Positions 22,229 through 33,443 of a stretch of 64,000 bases of DNA are shown piece after piece. Position 1 is the first letter of the stretch. Each line of letters opens with the position of its first letter. The stretch is taken from contig OX422215.1 of the NCBI GenBank assembly GCA_949130495.1, positions 527,293,755-527,357,754 on the forward strand. Direction: 5' to 3'. The notes beneath the pieces are model-generated. The model was not told where the DNA came from and made no database searches. It worked only from the letters and a program-made list of their open reading frames with translations. The position numbers and the translations under genes were made by a program. This DNA comes from Sambucus nigra. Its lineage: Eukaryota; Streptophyta; Magnoliopsida; Dipsacales; Adoxaceae.

Positions 22229-23784
22229 ATGCCACCACCACCACTTCCCCCACCGGATGATGGGGGAAGACCCAGTTCTAGTCAACCACCACCTCAGTCT
22301 TAGATGGCTGATGTGGCGGCAGCCTTGAAGTCTCTGGCAGCAAGCCAGCAGATGATGCAGGAGCAGTTCATGGCTCTAAGCCAAAACATGCTAAGACCAC
22401 CAGGGGTTTCACCTGAGATGATTACTCCGGCAGTAGCTCCAGGACAACATGAGGCCAGGGGACCACCACAGGCACCACACAAAGACCTGCCACCCCCTCA
22501 GCGGCGTAGGTATATTGCTGACCCCCGACGTCTATAAAATGCTGGGAACCATATGAGGTCTCCAACAATACTGTACGACCTCTACGGGACAGTGGAGGAA
22601 AGTGCGGGAGATCAAATCCTAATGATCGCCCGAGAGGCTCTGCTTTTGATCGCTTGAGCAGGGGGTCGACCTTTGAGAGGCTGGGCCCAGTAAATGACCT
22701 GCGGGAAAAATTGTCCAGGTCAAGGAGTGCTGCGAGGTCCAGGAAGGAGGCAGCAGATGGCCGACCCCAAGTACGGGATGACGGTCAAAGGGAAGTAAAC
22801 AGCCGATACAGGCCTGCCGCAACAGAACCCTCCGTCCACCTTAAAGAGGCGGCAGGGGATAAAATCGGCCAAGCCGACCCTGTGAGGCCCTGGAATGACT
22901 CGATCTAGCGACTAGATGATAATATCGGTGATATACTGAAGAGACGGGACCCTCTTCAGAAGGGATACACAATAGGCTCACCCTTTATGGCGAAGATAGT
23001 CAACTTCCTTATGCCATCAAGGTTCAAGCCACCTGTGGTCACCCCAAGATACGACGGGAGCACCAACCCTGTCCACCATGTTGAGATGTATCAATCATCA
23101 ACAGACATATACTCTATCTCAGACGAGATGAGGTGTCGTGCCTTTTCTGGTACCCTGACAGGGGCTGCACATGTCTGGTACACGTCTCTTCCAAAAAATT
23201 CCATTGAAAACTTTAAGCAGTTGGCAGACCGGTTCATCCACAACTTTTGTTTTGGGGTGAGGCCACAGAAGAAGGCAACTCACTTGATCTATGTTAAGCA
23301 GGGGAAGAATGAGAGTCTGAGGGACTACATAGCCAGGTTCAATAAAGAGAAGATGGAGGTGGAAGACTATGAGGAGAGCATAGCTATGATCGCCCTGATT
23401 GGAGGACTCCAAAAGGGGAAGTTGTTATGGAAGCTTGATGAAGACCCTCCGAGGATGATGGCTGAATTGTTGTCGATAGCAGGAAAGGTGATGAACGCCG
23501 AAGAGGCGATGGCCGCAAAATATGAAGATGAAAAAGGAGGCGCTAGTGGGGGTAAATACCCTAAGAAGAATAAAGAGGGGAAGAAGAGGTCCACGGACGA
23601 CAAGTTTGCTGGTTACACCCCTTTGACGGTCAGCTGTGAGCAGATACTCAATGAGATAAAGAGTGACCGGTGCCTGAAGTGGCCTGAGAAGTTGAGGGCA
23701 ACCCCCAATAAGAGGAATAAGAACCTGTGGTGTGAATTTCACCAAGATCACGGCCACATAACAGAAAAATGCTTTGCTCTGTAA
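22229..23784 (+). pseudogene. gag: Tat-2 gag
   Basis: The probable start is the ATG at 22229 (MPPPPLPPPDDGG), interrupted by a TAG at 22301 just before MADVAAALKSLAASQQMM. A frame change occurs between about 22537 and 22654. The capsid region is the long frame 22987-23784: FKPPVVTPRYDGSTNPVHHV, SGTLTGAAHVWYTSLPKNSI and YIARFNKEKMEVEDYEES are the usual blocks of a plant retrotransposon gag domain. Near the end, CEFHQDHGHITEKC is the variant Cys/His cluster typical of Tat gag. The frame ends in TAA at 23782. It would form the particle shell. Confidence 0.88.
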
Positions 23785-24773
23785 GATGAGATTGAGAAAT
23801 GCTGAAAGAAGGGAAGCTCAGAAAGTACGTCAACAAAGGTGCCTTCAAGAGGGGCCAAAGGGACGACCCCAGAAAGAAGCGAGGCGATGCATGTAGAGAA
23901 GGACCTCAAAAAAGAGGGGACGACCCTTCTGATGATGAGGATGACCCTGAACTCCCGCCGAGAGATGACCAAGGCCCTGTCAAGAGACTTAATATGAGCT
24001 CTCTCGGAGTGGGAATGATCTCCGGGGGTCTAGTAGGAGGAGGGTCTGAGGTCGCTGACAGGAAGGCCCATGTGGCTGAGGCCAAGGCAGTGACGAAGAC
24101 GGTACACTCAACCTCCCTGCAGGCCAAGTCAGAAAAGAGGAAGAAGGTTGATATGGACACCCTGATAGTGGGGTTATCGAGAATGGACTTTAAAGGCCTC
24201 CTAGCCCCACACGACGACCCACTCGTCATCACAACTAGGGTGCATGGGTGTGAGGTGCCTAGGATATTGGTCGACGAGGGCAGTTCTGCAGATGTAATAT
24301 TTTTGCCGTGCTTCAAAGCCTTAGGTCTCGGCCGTGCTAGACTCGTCCCATACCATCACCCATTGATTGGGTTCAGCGGGGAAAAGGTTCATCCCCTTGG
24401 AGTGTATGAGGCCGATGTCAGGATGGGGGATGAGTGGCCGAGATGGATTACCAAGAAGGTCAGTTTTTTTATGATGGATGAACATGTGTTTTCGGCCTAC
24501 AACATCATACTGGGGCGTGTGACCCTCAAGGGGTTTGAAGCTGTGCCGTCTACGATCCATCAGATGATTAAATTTCCTACCCCTTACGGGGTAGGAGAAG
24601 TTCAGGGAGACCAGATAACAGCGCGAGAATGTTACTACAACGCCGCTGAAGAAAGAGAGGCGCACAAGAGGGCTACAACCACCTACAATATTGATACCCT
24701 AGACCCCAGGGATGAGACGAGGCTAAAGAAAGGAGAGGCCACGGAAGAGGTAGAATCCATCATCCTTCAATGA
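23785..24773 (+). pseudogene. Tat-2 gag-pol linker and aspartic protease
   Basis: The frame changes by one base near 23800 and then stays open to 24773. A charged linker (Lys/Arg/Asp-rich, DDPSDDEDDPELPPRDDQ) is followed by the protease: FKGLLAPHDDPLVI, ILVDEGSSADVIFLPCFKAL and YNIILGRVTLKGFEAVPSTI. The D-x-G-S-S-A-D form is usual for Tat proteases, here with Glu as the middle residue. The frame ends at TGA 24771, with a frame change into the reverse transcriptase. Confidence 0.85.
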
Positions 24774-26300
24774 GGATGACCAGGAAAAAACCGTCCAAAT
24801 AGGCAAGTCTCTGAAGCCCAATATCAAGGAAGACCTCATTAAACTGTTGAGGAGAAGATGAAGCGTCTTCGCGTGGAGTCATATAGATATCCCGGGGATT
24901 GACCCTGAAATTATGTGCCACAAGCTCAATGTGGTAGAAGGAGTGAAGCCGGTAAAGCAGAAGAGGAGAATTTACTCTAGAGAAAAGTATGAGGTCATTA
25001 GGGATGAGGTCAAAAAATTAGAAGACGCTGAGTTTATCAGAGAGTTCATCTACCCCGAATGGCTGTCCAATGCAGTCATTGTTCCAAAGGCCAATGGGAA
25101 GTGGAGAATGTGTGTGGACTTCACATACCTCAACAAGCACTGTCCCAAAGACAGCTTCCCTCTCCCCCGCATTGACCAGATGGTAGACGCTACTGTAGGC
25201 CATGAGCTTATGAGCTTCATGGATGCCTATTCAGGGTATAACCAGATCTTCATGAACCCTTAAGACTCGGAGAAGACAGCCTTCATCACTGACAAGGGAA
25301 CATACTGTTATAGGGTCATGCCCTTTGACCTAAAAAATGCAGGGCAACGTACCAGCGCCTCGTAAATAAAATGTTCGAAGACCAAATTGGGAAGTCTATG
25401 GAGGTCTATGTAGATGACATGCTGACTAAGAGTTTGAAGGCAGAGGATCATGTGGCAGACCTGGAGAGGACCTTTAATATGATGGACAAATACCAGATGA
25501 AGATTAATCCGGCCAAGTGTGTCTTCGGGGTTAGAGCAGGGAAGTTCTTGGGGTTCATTGACAACCAAAGAGGCATCGAGGCCAATCCTGAAAAGATAAA
25601 GGCCCTTGTGGAGATGAAGACCCACAAGTCCATTAAAGACGTTCAGAGGCTCACAGGGAGAGTTGCTTCCTTGAACAGGTTCGTATCTAGGGCCACAGAC
25701 AAGTGCCTACCATTCTTCAAAATTCTCAGAAAATCCTTCGAATGGAGTGAAGAATGCGATGAGGCCTTCAGGGAGTTAAAATCATACATGGGGTCTCCCT
25801 TGGTGTTTTCACGACCCATGCAGGGTGAACGACTTTATGTGTACCTCGCCGTCTCAGAGTCAGCCATCAGTGCAGCCATTGTGAGAGACGAAGACGGAAT
25901 ACAAAAGCCTGTGTATTTTAACAGCAAGGCACTCCAGGGGGCAGAGCAAAGATATCCAAGGATGGAGAAGCTGGCCTACACCTTAATCCATGCATCAAGA
26001 AAGATGAATCCATACTTCCAGTCCCATACGATGGTCATCCTCACCGACTCACCCCTTAGGCAGGTTTTGCACAAGCCTAAAAAATCAGGGAGGTTAATGG
26101 CCTGGGCTATAGAACTGGGGGAGTTTGACATAGTGTATCAGCCTAGGACGGCCATTAAGGGGAAAGAATTGGCGGACTCCGTGGATGAGTTTACTTGGGA
26201 AGATGATGAGGCCGAGGGTGAGAGCCTCGAGAAGATACATACTCGACAGGGTGAGCTCATCGACACGCCTACAGATAAGGCTGAGACGAGCACCACTAGA
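24774..26300 (+). pseudogene. Tat-2 reverse transcriptase and degenerate Ty3-type RNase H
   Basis: Pol starts in a new frame after 24773 and is broken by a TGA at 24859. It then runs from about 24913 with VVEGVKPVKQKRRIYSREKY, WRMCVDFTYLNKHCPKDSFP and LMSFMDAYSGYNQIFMNP. It is broken again by a TAA at 25261 and a one-base frameshift near 25347. The catalytic motif MEVYVDDMLTKS is at about 25395. The connection and first RNase H follow (FEWSEECDEAFRELK; YVYLAVSESAISAAIVRDEDG). In this first RNase H the catalytic Asp of the usual T-D-A-S is absent (LAVSES), as is known for the Tat lineage. Confidence 0.88.
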
Positions 26301-26867
26301 AGGAAAGTAGTTGAAAATGAAGAGGGAAGATATCTCTTTAGACAAGGGTCACTAACCAAGGGAGGTTTCTCAGAAGAACACACCGTATGGAGTCTCTTCA
26401 TCGATGGGTCCTTTTGTGAAAGCGGGAGCAGAGCTGGATTAATAGTATCAGCACCCGACGGCACAGACATTGAGTACGCCCTAAGGTTCAACTTTAAAGC
26501 CTCCAACAATGAGGCCGAGTATGACGCCTTGATAGCAGGACTCTCTTTGGCCAGATCACTTAGTATCGGCCAGATTTTGGTTCACAGTGATTCGAGGCTA
26601 GTAGTGAATCAGATACTAGGAGCCTATGAGGTCAAGGATAAGAGGATGACTAGGTACCTTGAGAAGGTGAGGTCATTACTGAAGGGCTTCAGGGAAGTGA
26701 AATTAAAGAGGATACCTAGGCTCGACAATGGTCGAGCTGATGCCCTTGCTAGGTTGGCCTCGGCAACTAGGACAGACTTCAGGAGGACGGTCCCAGTGGA
26801 AATTTTGCTTCGACCAACTATTGAAGACGCTGAGGGAACACTTAGCAATTGCCTAAATGTTTCATAG
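26301..26867 (+). pseudogene. Tat-2 archaeal-type RNase H (second RNase H)
   Basis: In frame with the preceding domain: WSLFIDGSFCESGSRAGLIV (catalytic Asp), FKASNNEAEYDALIAGLSLA (Glu), ILVHSDSRLVVNQILGAYEV (Asp) and LDNGRADALARLAS (Asp). All four acidic positions are present. A duplicated, archaeal-type RNase H between RNase H and integrase defines the Tat lineage (established knowledge) and probably supplies the activity lost from the first one. A single TAG at 26865 separates it from integrase, which continues in the same frame. Confidence 0.9.
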
Positions 26868-28106
26868 GAAGCTTCATGGATGGACCCTCTGATCAGATAC
26901 ATTAAGGAGGGGGAGATGCCAGAAGCAAGGCAAGAAAGGAAGAAGTTGAGATACAGGGCTGCAAAGTTCGCTGTCATTGGGGACACCTTGTACAAAAAGG
27001 GGTTTTTACTCCCTTTACTTAGGTGTGTGCACCCATCTGAGGCTTCATCCCTTTTGCAAGATGTGCATGAAGGATCGTGCTCAAGCCACATTGGGGGCAG
27101 ATCCTTAGCGAAATGGATGATCACCCAAGGGTACTGGTGGCCGACCTTGGGGAAAGACGTCGCGGGATATGTAAAAAAGTGCGATAAATGCCAGAGATTT
27201 GCCACCATCCCTCACCAACCCCATCAGCCTCTTACCTCCATTACATCGCCATGGCCATTTGCAGTGTGGGGGATCGACCTCGTAGGACCCTTACCAAGAG
27301 AAGTCAATAACTATTGGTTCATCATCGTAGCTATTGACAATTTTTCAAAATGGGTGGAGGCCGAACCAATGGTCACAATAACAGAGCAGAAGACCTTCCA
27401 GTTCATTTGGAAAAATGTTTTATGCAGATATGGTCTCCCCAACACCCTCATCTCGGATAACGGGAATCAGTTCAAGAATACCTCTCTACAGAGGTACTGT
27501 GAAAGGGTGAGTATCAAACAATTTTTCTCCACCCCAGGCCGACCTCAGGCCAATGGGCAAACAGAAGTTACAAACAGGACAATCCTATATGGAATCAAGA
27601 AGAGGCTTGAGGAGGCAAAAGGAAGATGGGTCGATGAGCTATATGCCGTGCTATGGGCATACAGGACGATAGTGAGGACCTCTACCGGAGAGACCCCATT
27701 AATGCTAGCTTATGGCTCAGAAGCCGTCATCCCCACCGAGATTGAGTTTCCTACTCATAGGGTCCAAATGTATGACCCCCAGAGAAATACAGAAGAAAGG
27801 AGACTCGACTTAGACCTGATTGAGGAAAGGAGGGAGGACGCTGAGATAAGGCAGGCCGCCTACCAGCAGAGGACCGCAAGGTTTTACAATCAGAGGGTGA
27901 AATAGAGGCCAATCGCAGGGGGGGACTCGGTCCTCAAGAAGACTTGGCAAAAGCCCAACAAACTCCATCCTAATTGGCATGGCCCATATAGGGTCATCGA
28001 TGAAGTCGTCCCTGGGACCTATAGACTAGAAAACCTAGAAGGGGAACCCTTTTCCAACCCCTGGAATGCAGATCATTTGAAAAAAATACTATCAGTAGGG
28101 TTGTAA
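26868..28106 (+). pseudogene. Tat-2 integrase
   Basis: In frame after the TAG at 26865. The zinc finger is H-X-H...C-X2-C (VHPSEASSLLQDVHEG; KKCDKCQRFA). The catalytic core has WGIDLVGPLP, LISDNGNQFKN and RPQANGQTEVTNRTILYG, so Asp, Asp and Glu are all present. LWAYRTIVRTSTGETPLMLAY follows, quoted as LWAYRTIVRT and STGETPLMLAY. A TAG at 27903 lies just before the C-terminal GPYRVIDEVVPGTYRLENL region, which ends at TAA 28104. There is no chromodomain, as usual in Tat. This is the best-preserved integrase in the window. Confidence 0.9.
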
Positions 28107-28240
28107 GGTCTTGATAGACCATAATTGTAATAAGAGTTGCTCCAACAGAACACTTGGAAAATTAATGAGAAATATCAGTGTTTCCCCTCATCTTGTGGTT
28201 ATCAGTTCTAGTACGCGTGAAATCATCTTTGGAGAACAAA

Positions 28241-29345
28241 CCCTCGGCCTATAATGAGGGCCAATGGAGGGGACGACCCCACCATTGTCCTCAAGAAAGA
28301 CGGGGGAAGACTTTTATTAAAAACCATTAATTTGGTAAGTGGATCCCTCGGCCTATAATGAGGGCCAATGGGGGGGACGACCACACCATTGTCCTCAAGA
28401 AAGACGAGGGAAGACTTTTATTAAAAACCATTAATTTGGTAAATGGATCCCTCGGCCTATAATGAGGGTCAATGGAGGGGACGACCCCACCACTGACATC
28501 AAGAAAGATGAGGGAATACTTTATTTAAAAAACATTAATTTGGTAAGTGGATCCCTCGGCCTATAACGAGGGCCAATGGAGGGGACGACCCCACCATTGT
28601 CCTCAAGAAAGACGAGGGAAGACTTTTATTAAAAACCATTAATTTGGTAAGTGGATCCCTCGGCCTATAATGAGGGCCAATAGAGGGGACGACCCCACCA
28701 TTGTCCTCAAGAAAGACGAGGGAAGACTTTTATTAAAAACCATTAATTTGGTAAGTGGATCCCTCGGCCTATAATGAGGGCCAATGGAGGGGACGAACCC
28801 ACCACTAACCTCAAGAAAGATGAGGGAATACTTTGTTTAAAAACCGTTAATTTGGTAAGTTGATCCCTCGGCCTATAATGAGGGCCAATGGAGGGGACGA
28901 CCCCACCATTGTCCTCAAGAAAGACGAGGGAAGACTTTTATTAAAAACCATTAATTTGGTAAGTGGATCCCTCGGCCTATGATGAGGGCCAGTGGAGGGG
29001 ACGACCCCACCAATGACCTCAATAAAGATGAGGGAATACTTTGTTTAAAAACCATTAATTTGGTAAGTGGATCCCTCGGCCTATAATGAGGGCCAATTGA
29101 GGGGATGACCCCACCATTGTCCTCAAGAAAGTCGAGTGAAGACTTTTATTAAAAACCATTAATTTGGTAAGTGGATCCCTCGGCCTATGATGAGGGCCAG
29201 TGGAGGGGACGACCCCACCACTGACCTCAATAAAGACGAGGGAATACTTTATTTAAAACGGTTAATTTGGTGGTTAATCCTCGGCTATAATGAGGGCCAA
29301 CGCAGGGGATGATCCCTCGTTCACCCTCAAGAGAGACGAGGGAGG
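28241..29345. repeat. 104-bp tandem array in Tat-2 between pol and the antisense gene
   Basis: Units begin CCCTCGGCCTATAATGAGGG at 28241, 28345, 28449, 28553, 28657, 28761, 28865, 28969, 29073 and 29177, each exactly 104 bp apart. A shortened eleventh unit starts at about 29278. Units come in two types: A (ACCATTGTCCTC...GAAGACTTTTATT) and B (ACCACTGACCTC...GAATACTTTGTTT). The order is A A B A A B A B A B. Each unit starts with the inverted pair CCCTC/GAGGG. The stretch 28107-28240 before it is the end of the pol 3' untranslated region, with nothing else visible. Confidence 0.95.
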
Positions 29346-29506
29346 GGTTAGTCGCATTAATAAAGAGACAACACAAATAATACAAGAGGCAAATATGGAA
29401 GACAACAAAGGAGATAATAATATAACTAAAATATTACAAAGTGTTCTAAAAGTAGAGTACAAAAATATTAATTACATCAATAGGGTATGGGCTATAGACA
29501 GCCACC

Positions 29507-31591
29507 CTATGGAACAGCATCAGAGGGCAGGGCCTCAACATCAGGGGTCTCCTCAATGATCACAACTGGATGGTCTTCAGATGTACCGACCCTCTCAACT
29601 TTCACTTGGGATTCCACTTGGGTTAGAGCCTCGGCAATCAGGGGGTCATCCAGTTGAACGGCCTCCAGAGAGGGACGAACAAAAGAGACGACGTCTCCAA
29701 ACTTGAGGACGACCCACCGATAAGCCATCCTTATCCCTCTCTCCAAGTACTCAAGGACGAAACCTTGGAACTCATCTGAGAGTTTATAGGCTTCCACATC
29801 ATCGGCCTCGGCTTTATTCACAGCCTCAGACAGCTCAATCTCAAACTGGGCCTCCCGATGGGTCATGGCTTCATCTTTCTCCTTCAGAAGCAAGTCTTTG
29901 GCCTTTAGGTCTTCATCATGCTGCCTCATCAGCTCGTTTGAATTCGTGCATGCTCAGTTTTGGCACTCTCTAGCTCAACTTTTGCAGTCTCTAAGTCGGC
30001 TTGCAGGTCGGCCTCATGCTGGATGGCCCTCTCGGCCTCATGGAATTTCTCTTGATTCTCAACTATCCATTTAGTTGCCGAGGTAAAGGCACACACAGAC
30101 TGCACAGGAAAAAACAAACAGATGTCAAGAGGCCGAGGAAACAGTTATTGAAAGAATGCAGTTAAAAGAAATTAATCAAGACCGATACCTGGGCTAGAGC
30201 GTGCAGACCATAGTCATACACTTTGGATGGAGGCATCTTTGACAGGATGTTGTAATCAGCAGCCGAGGGAGCAGAAAACATTGATGCCTTGGCTGCCCTC
30301 AAATTTGCAATGAGCGATGATGGCTTGGTCCTCAGATGTGCTAAGTTCTGGGACTAGAAGGCCCCCATGCCGGATGAAGAAGAAGTCCCTTCAGATGCTT
30401 CTAACCTGGCCCTCGTCCGAGAATCCGGCCGAGGGTCAACAGGAATCTTAGGCTCTTTTCGTTTCAGGCGATCGGCTGTCGACTCAACAACCGTCGGCCC
30501 CACGGCCTTCGTCTTCCTCGGAGCCTGCTGAGGCTCCTTACCCTTCTTCTTTGCCAAGCCTGATAGTAAACTGAGAGCAGTCATTTCTCAGAGGTAGTCT
30601 GATACACCAGCAGGACGACCTGAAAAGAGTACGACACGTCAGAAAAGTACAGAGATGAAGAGGAAACACTTGAAAAAAGTAAAGAAAAGTACAACTCACA
30701 TAGTTCTATAAGGGGGCCGACCTTCAGACCAGCTTCCTTGAGGAACCGAGGGGTCATCAGATCTTCAAACTTTGGAGGTTCACCCCCTCTCCCTCGTCCT
30801 CTCAGATATTCAACTATATCTTTCTCTTCCAGGCTAAGTCTGGGGTCTGACCTGGCCTTCATTGACGGGTTAGACCATCTTCTGGGGGCCCTCGAACCAT
30901 CAACTACAGGAGATGCCTCGGCGGGGAACTCCCACTCCCCATAGACGAAGAAGAATCTCTTCTTCCAATCGTGGTTGGAGGTTTGAACCATGTGGAGAAG
31001 TTTTTTCTCAGACCTCCTCGCCCCTAGATAATAGTACCCAGGCTGTTTGGATGAAGAGGTGGTATTGTAGCAGGCCAGGAATATGTCAGTCGAGGTCTCA
31101 TCTGTGAAAGCATTCTTCCACAGGGAGATGTAACCTAGTATCGTTCTCCAGGAGTTGGGAGGAAGCTGAGAGGGGGTAATTCTGAGGGCTGATAGGATAT
31201 CTACGATAGCAGGATGCAGAGGGAACCTGACGCCAACCTTGAACATTTGTTCATACACTGCAACCTCACCCTCTTCACTCTCAAAAACCCTCTCAGACTC
31301 AGAGGGGACCCTCATGGTTACGACGGAGGGCACTCCATAGCCATGTCTCCACAATAAGAGGTCGCGACCCCTAACAGAGGAGATATAGGACGAGGCATGG
31401 GCGGTATCAACTTGGTCATCTGAATTATCGCCTTCGCCCTCAGTCCCCTCTCCCTCGACCTCATCATCTGCCAGACGACCATGGGGAAAGGCCATCTGGA
31501 AGGCATGAGGAGATAGGGTTGTCACAGGGACAGCCTCGGAAGTAACTGTACCCTCGGACTCTCGGCCTGGGCTTAGATAAGATGTCTCCAT
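29507..31591 (-). pseudogene. Tat-2 antisense accessory gene (PF04195-like plus coiled coil)
   Basis: Three exons on the minus strand. Exon 1 (31591-30700) starts METSYLSPGRESEG and contains FKVGVRFPLHPAIVDILSAL, PPNSWRTILGYISLWKNAF and YYYLGARRSEKKLLHMVQTS, then FFFVYGEWEFP. This is the PF04195-like 'putative gypsy type transposon' region. Intron 1 is 30699-30620 (GTGAGT...TTTCAG, 80 nt, phase 1). Exon 2 (30619-30189) is basic and Ser/Pro-rich; its stop at 30354 lies beyond a small frame slip. Intron 2 is 30188-30100 (GTATCG...GTGCAG). Exon 3 (30099-29507) is a coiled coil (HEAERAIQHEADLQADLETA) with one frameshift near 29940, then RGIRMAYRWVVLKFGDVVSF and an acidic end. Function unknown. 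It is less damaged than gag-pol of the same element. Confidence 0.8.
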
Positions 31592-32485
31592 TCTACCAAA
31601 AGTCCAGCGCCAGTTGGCGAGGAGGCTCTCTCGTCCATCTCACTTGAATAACACTCGGTTGGACGATGGAACGACCCACAAGACTCAGATGGCTCAAATG
31701 GTTTTATTGTGGCTAGAGGAATAGGAAAGATGGGTCGTACCCAATTAGGGTCAGTCCCTCGTCTCCTCTCCTCCTCTTCCTCTATTCGTCTGATCTCAAT
31801 AAATAATTTCTCTCTCAGGGAAGGGAATTCCTCGGTTAAGATATAAAGCCTCCTAAGAATCAAGGGGGAGACCCTACACTTGGAGGAATTTGGGGGAACT
31901 TAACTACAAACAAGTTTGCAATTGACTAGATTGGACTTTTGGATTAAAACAAAGGGAATCGATGGGTTTCACTCAAGAACACTCAAAAACCAATCACCGG
32001 AAAAGCTGTAAAACAGCCTAAATTAAGCCCTACAAGCCTAAAATAGATAAGCAAAAAGAGAAATGAAGTAAAGAGGGCGTTGGTGGTTAAAGATTACCTG
32101 AAGGGAAAGGGCGAAGCTGCAAAGTTGAAGGTTCGAAAGCTGCAGAAATGGCAAGAAGGATGGAGACTAGAGAGAGAGAAAACTTGGACGCGAAGAAGAA
32201 GAAGAGAGTGAAAGGTTTCAAAATCTCTTAAATACCTTAGTAATGAGTGGGCCCATTAACCAAGGTAGAGCTCAGCCCACGAGGAGAACATCATTAGGGC
32301 ACAAAGCCCCAAGCAGCATGCAGCCGCCATGCCTTGAAAATTGGAACGACATTGGATAAAAATTTGACAGCTGTCAAATCAGTTTGACAAGTGTCACTCA
32401 TCAAACAAACCATACACTTATGCTCAAAAGCAACATTATCCCTCAGCCATCTCAGCATCATCTATGGCTAAGGGCTGGGGGTGAT
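31592..32485 (-). other. Tat-2 region between accessory gene start and 3' LTR; possible upstream coding and promoter
   Basis: A minus-strand open stretch at about 31860-31573 reads FPSLREKLFIEIRRIEEEEE and then PNWVRPIFPIPLATIKPFEP. It has no ATG of its own and overlaps the exon 1 start in another frame; it may be leader or a frameshifted N-terminus. TATTTAAG on the minus strand (32234-32227) resembles TATTTAAA before the Tat-1 accessory gene. A G-rich tract (AGGGCTGGGGGTGAT, ending 32485) is the polypurine tract for the 3' LTR. Confidence 0.4.
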
Positions 32486-33443
32486 TGATATACCCGTATA
32501 TACCCTCGGCCACGCCGAGGGAGCCCTACACTTCATCAAGCTCCGGACGACCCCTCAGGAGGCCGACCCTTCATCAGGCTCCGGACGACCCCTCAGGAGG
32601 CCGATCCTTCATCAGCCCTAAGGGGGACGACCCTTCATCGGGTTCCAGATGAACCCTAAGGGGGCTGACCCTTCATCAGGCTCCGGACGACCCCTTGAGG
32701 GGCCGACCCTTCATCAGGCTCCGGACGACCCCTCGGGAGGCCGACCATTCAGCAGGCTCCGGACGACCCCTCAGGGGGCCGACCCTACGGCAGGCTCCGG
32801 ACGACCCTCCGAGGGTACGATAGTATGAGGCCAGAGTTAGGCCAGACTCACCACAGGAAGGAGCTTTACCCTCAGCCTCGACTCATAGGCCGAGGGTGAC
32901 ATCATCACAGCGCGTGGTTTGGGAGATGCGTGGAACAGTGCGCGTGAGGCTCACATGGCATATGGGAGACCGTTATAACAAAATCACACCCTCACGTGAG
33001 GGAATATTATGTCATCATTTGGCATCTACAGGTGTCAACAGGGGATTGGTTAGATCACCATTCACATGCACCATGCATACTTGGGGGTACACTACACCCC
33101 CCCCCCCCCCCAAGACCTATATATACTTGTCACCTACAAACCTACAGGGCATCGATCAATTTATTGTAACCCTAGCTAAAACTCTGCTTGTACACACAGT
33201 AGAGAGAGAAAGTGAGCTTATGTGCATTGTATCCAAGGCCATTAGTGCCCATACTTAGTGGATCACACACTCACAGTGGATGTAGGCCAAATTGGCTGAA
33301 CCACTATACATCATTGTCTTATTTCCTCTTATACTCATCCCCTTCTACATACTTATACACTTATATATCTCTATGGCTGCCATGATTGCTACTGTTTGAG
33401 CTCATTATCACTTATCCGGTGGTGTTAAATCTCAACATCACCA
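32486..33443 (+). repeat. Tat-2 3' LTR
   Basis: It starts TGATATACCCGTATATACCC and ends CAACATCACCA, followed by the ATCAC duplication. It is longer than the 5' LTR because it has about eight rather than five 38-bp units (32539-32815) and a longer run of C (about 33093-33110). Confidence 0.95.

Larger units (their letters stand above)
21187..33443 (+). mobile_element. Tat-2: youngest insertion, Tat-type Ty3/gypsy element with antisense accessory gene
   Basis: 12,257 bp, with a perfect 5-bp target duplication ATCAC at 21182-21186 and 33444-33448. LTRs are 847 and 958 bp, ending TG...CA. The plus strand carries gag, protease, reverse transcriptase, two RNase H domains and integrase (22229-28106). 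An 11-copy 104-bp array follows (28241-29345), then the minus strand carries the accessory gene (29507-31591). The non-repeat parts of the LTRs differ at about 22 of about 560 bases, roughly 4%. This is the lowest divergence here, as expected for the innermost insertion. Its sequence is visibly richer in G+C than all surrounding layers. Confidence 0.95.

Noticed and set aside
23119..24665. Several minus-strand ORFs of 80-136 residues within Tat-2 gag and protease
   Set aside because: They are shadows of the well-supported plus-strand gag/protease frames and have no homology among the Tat elements.
21464..33258. About 100-120-residue ORFs in both Tat-2 LTRs (21464-21769, 32896-33258)
   Set aside because: They are present in both LTRs only because the LTRs are copies. 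They run through promoter-like and poly-C sequence and differ in length because of the C run.
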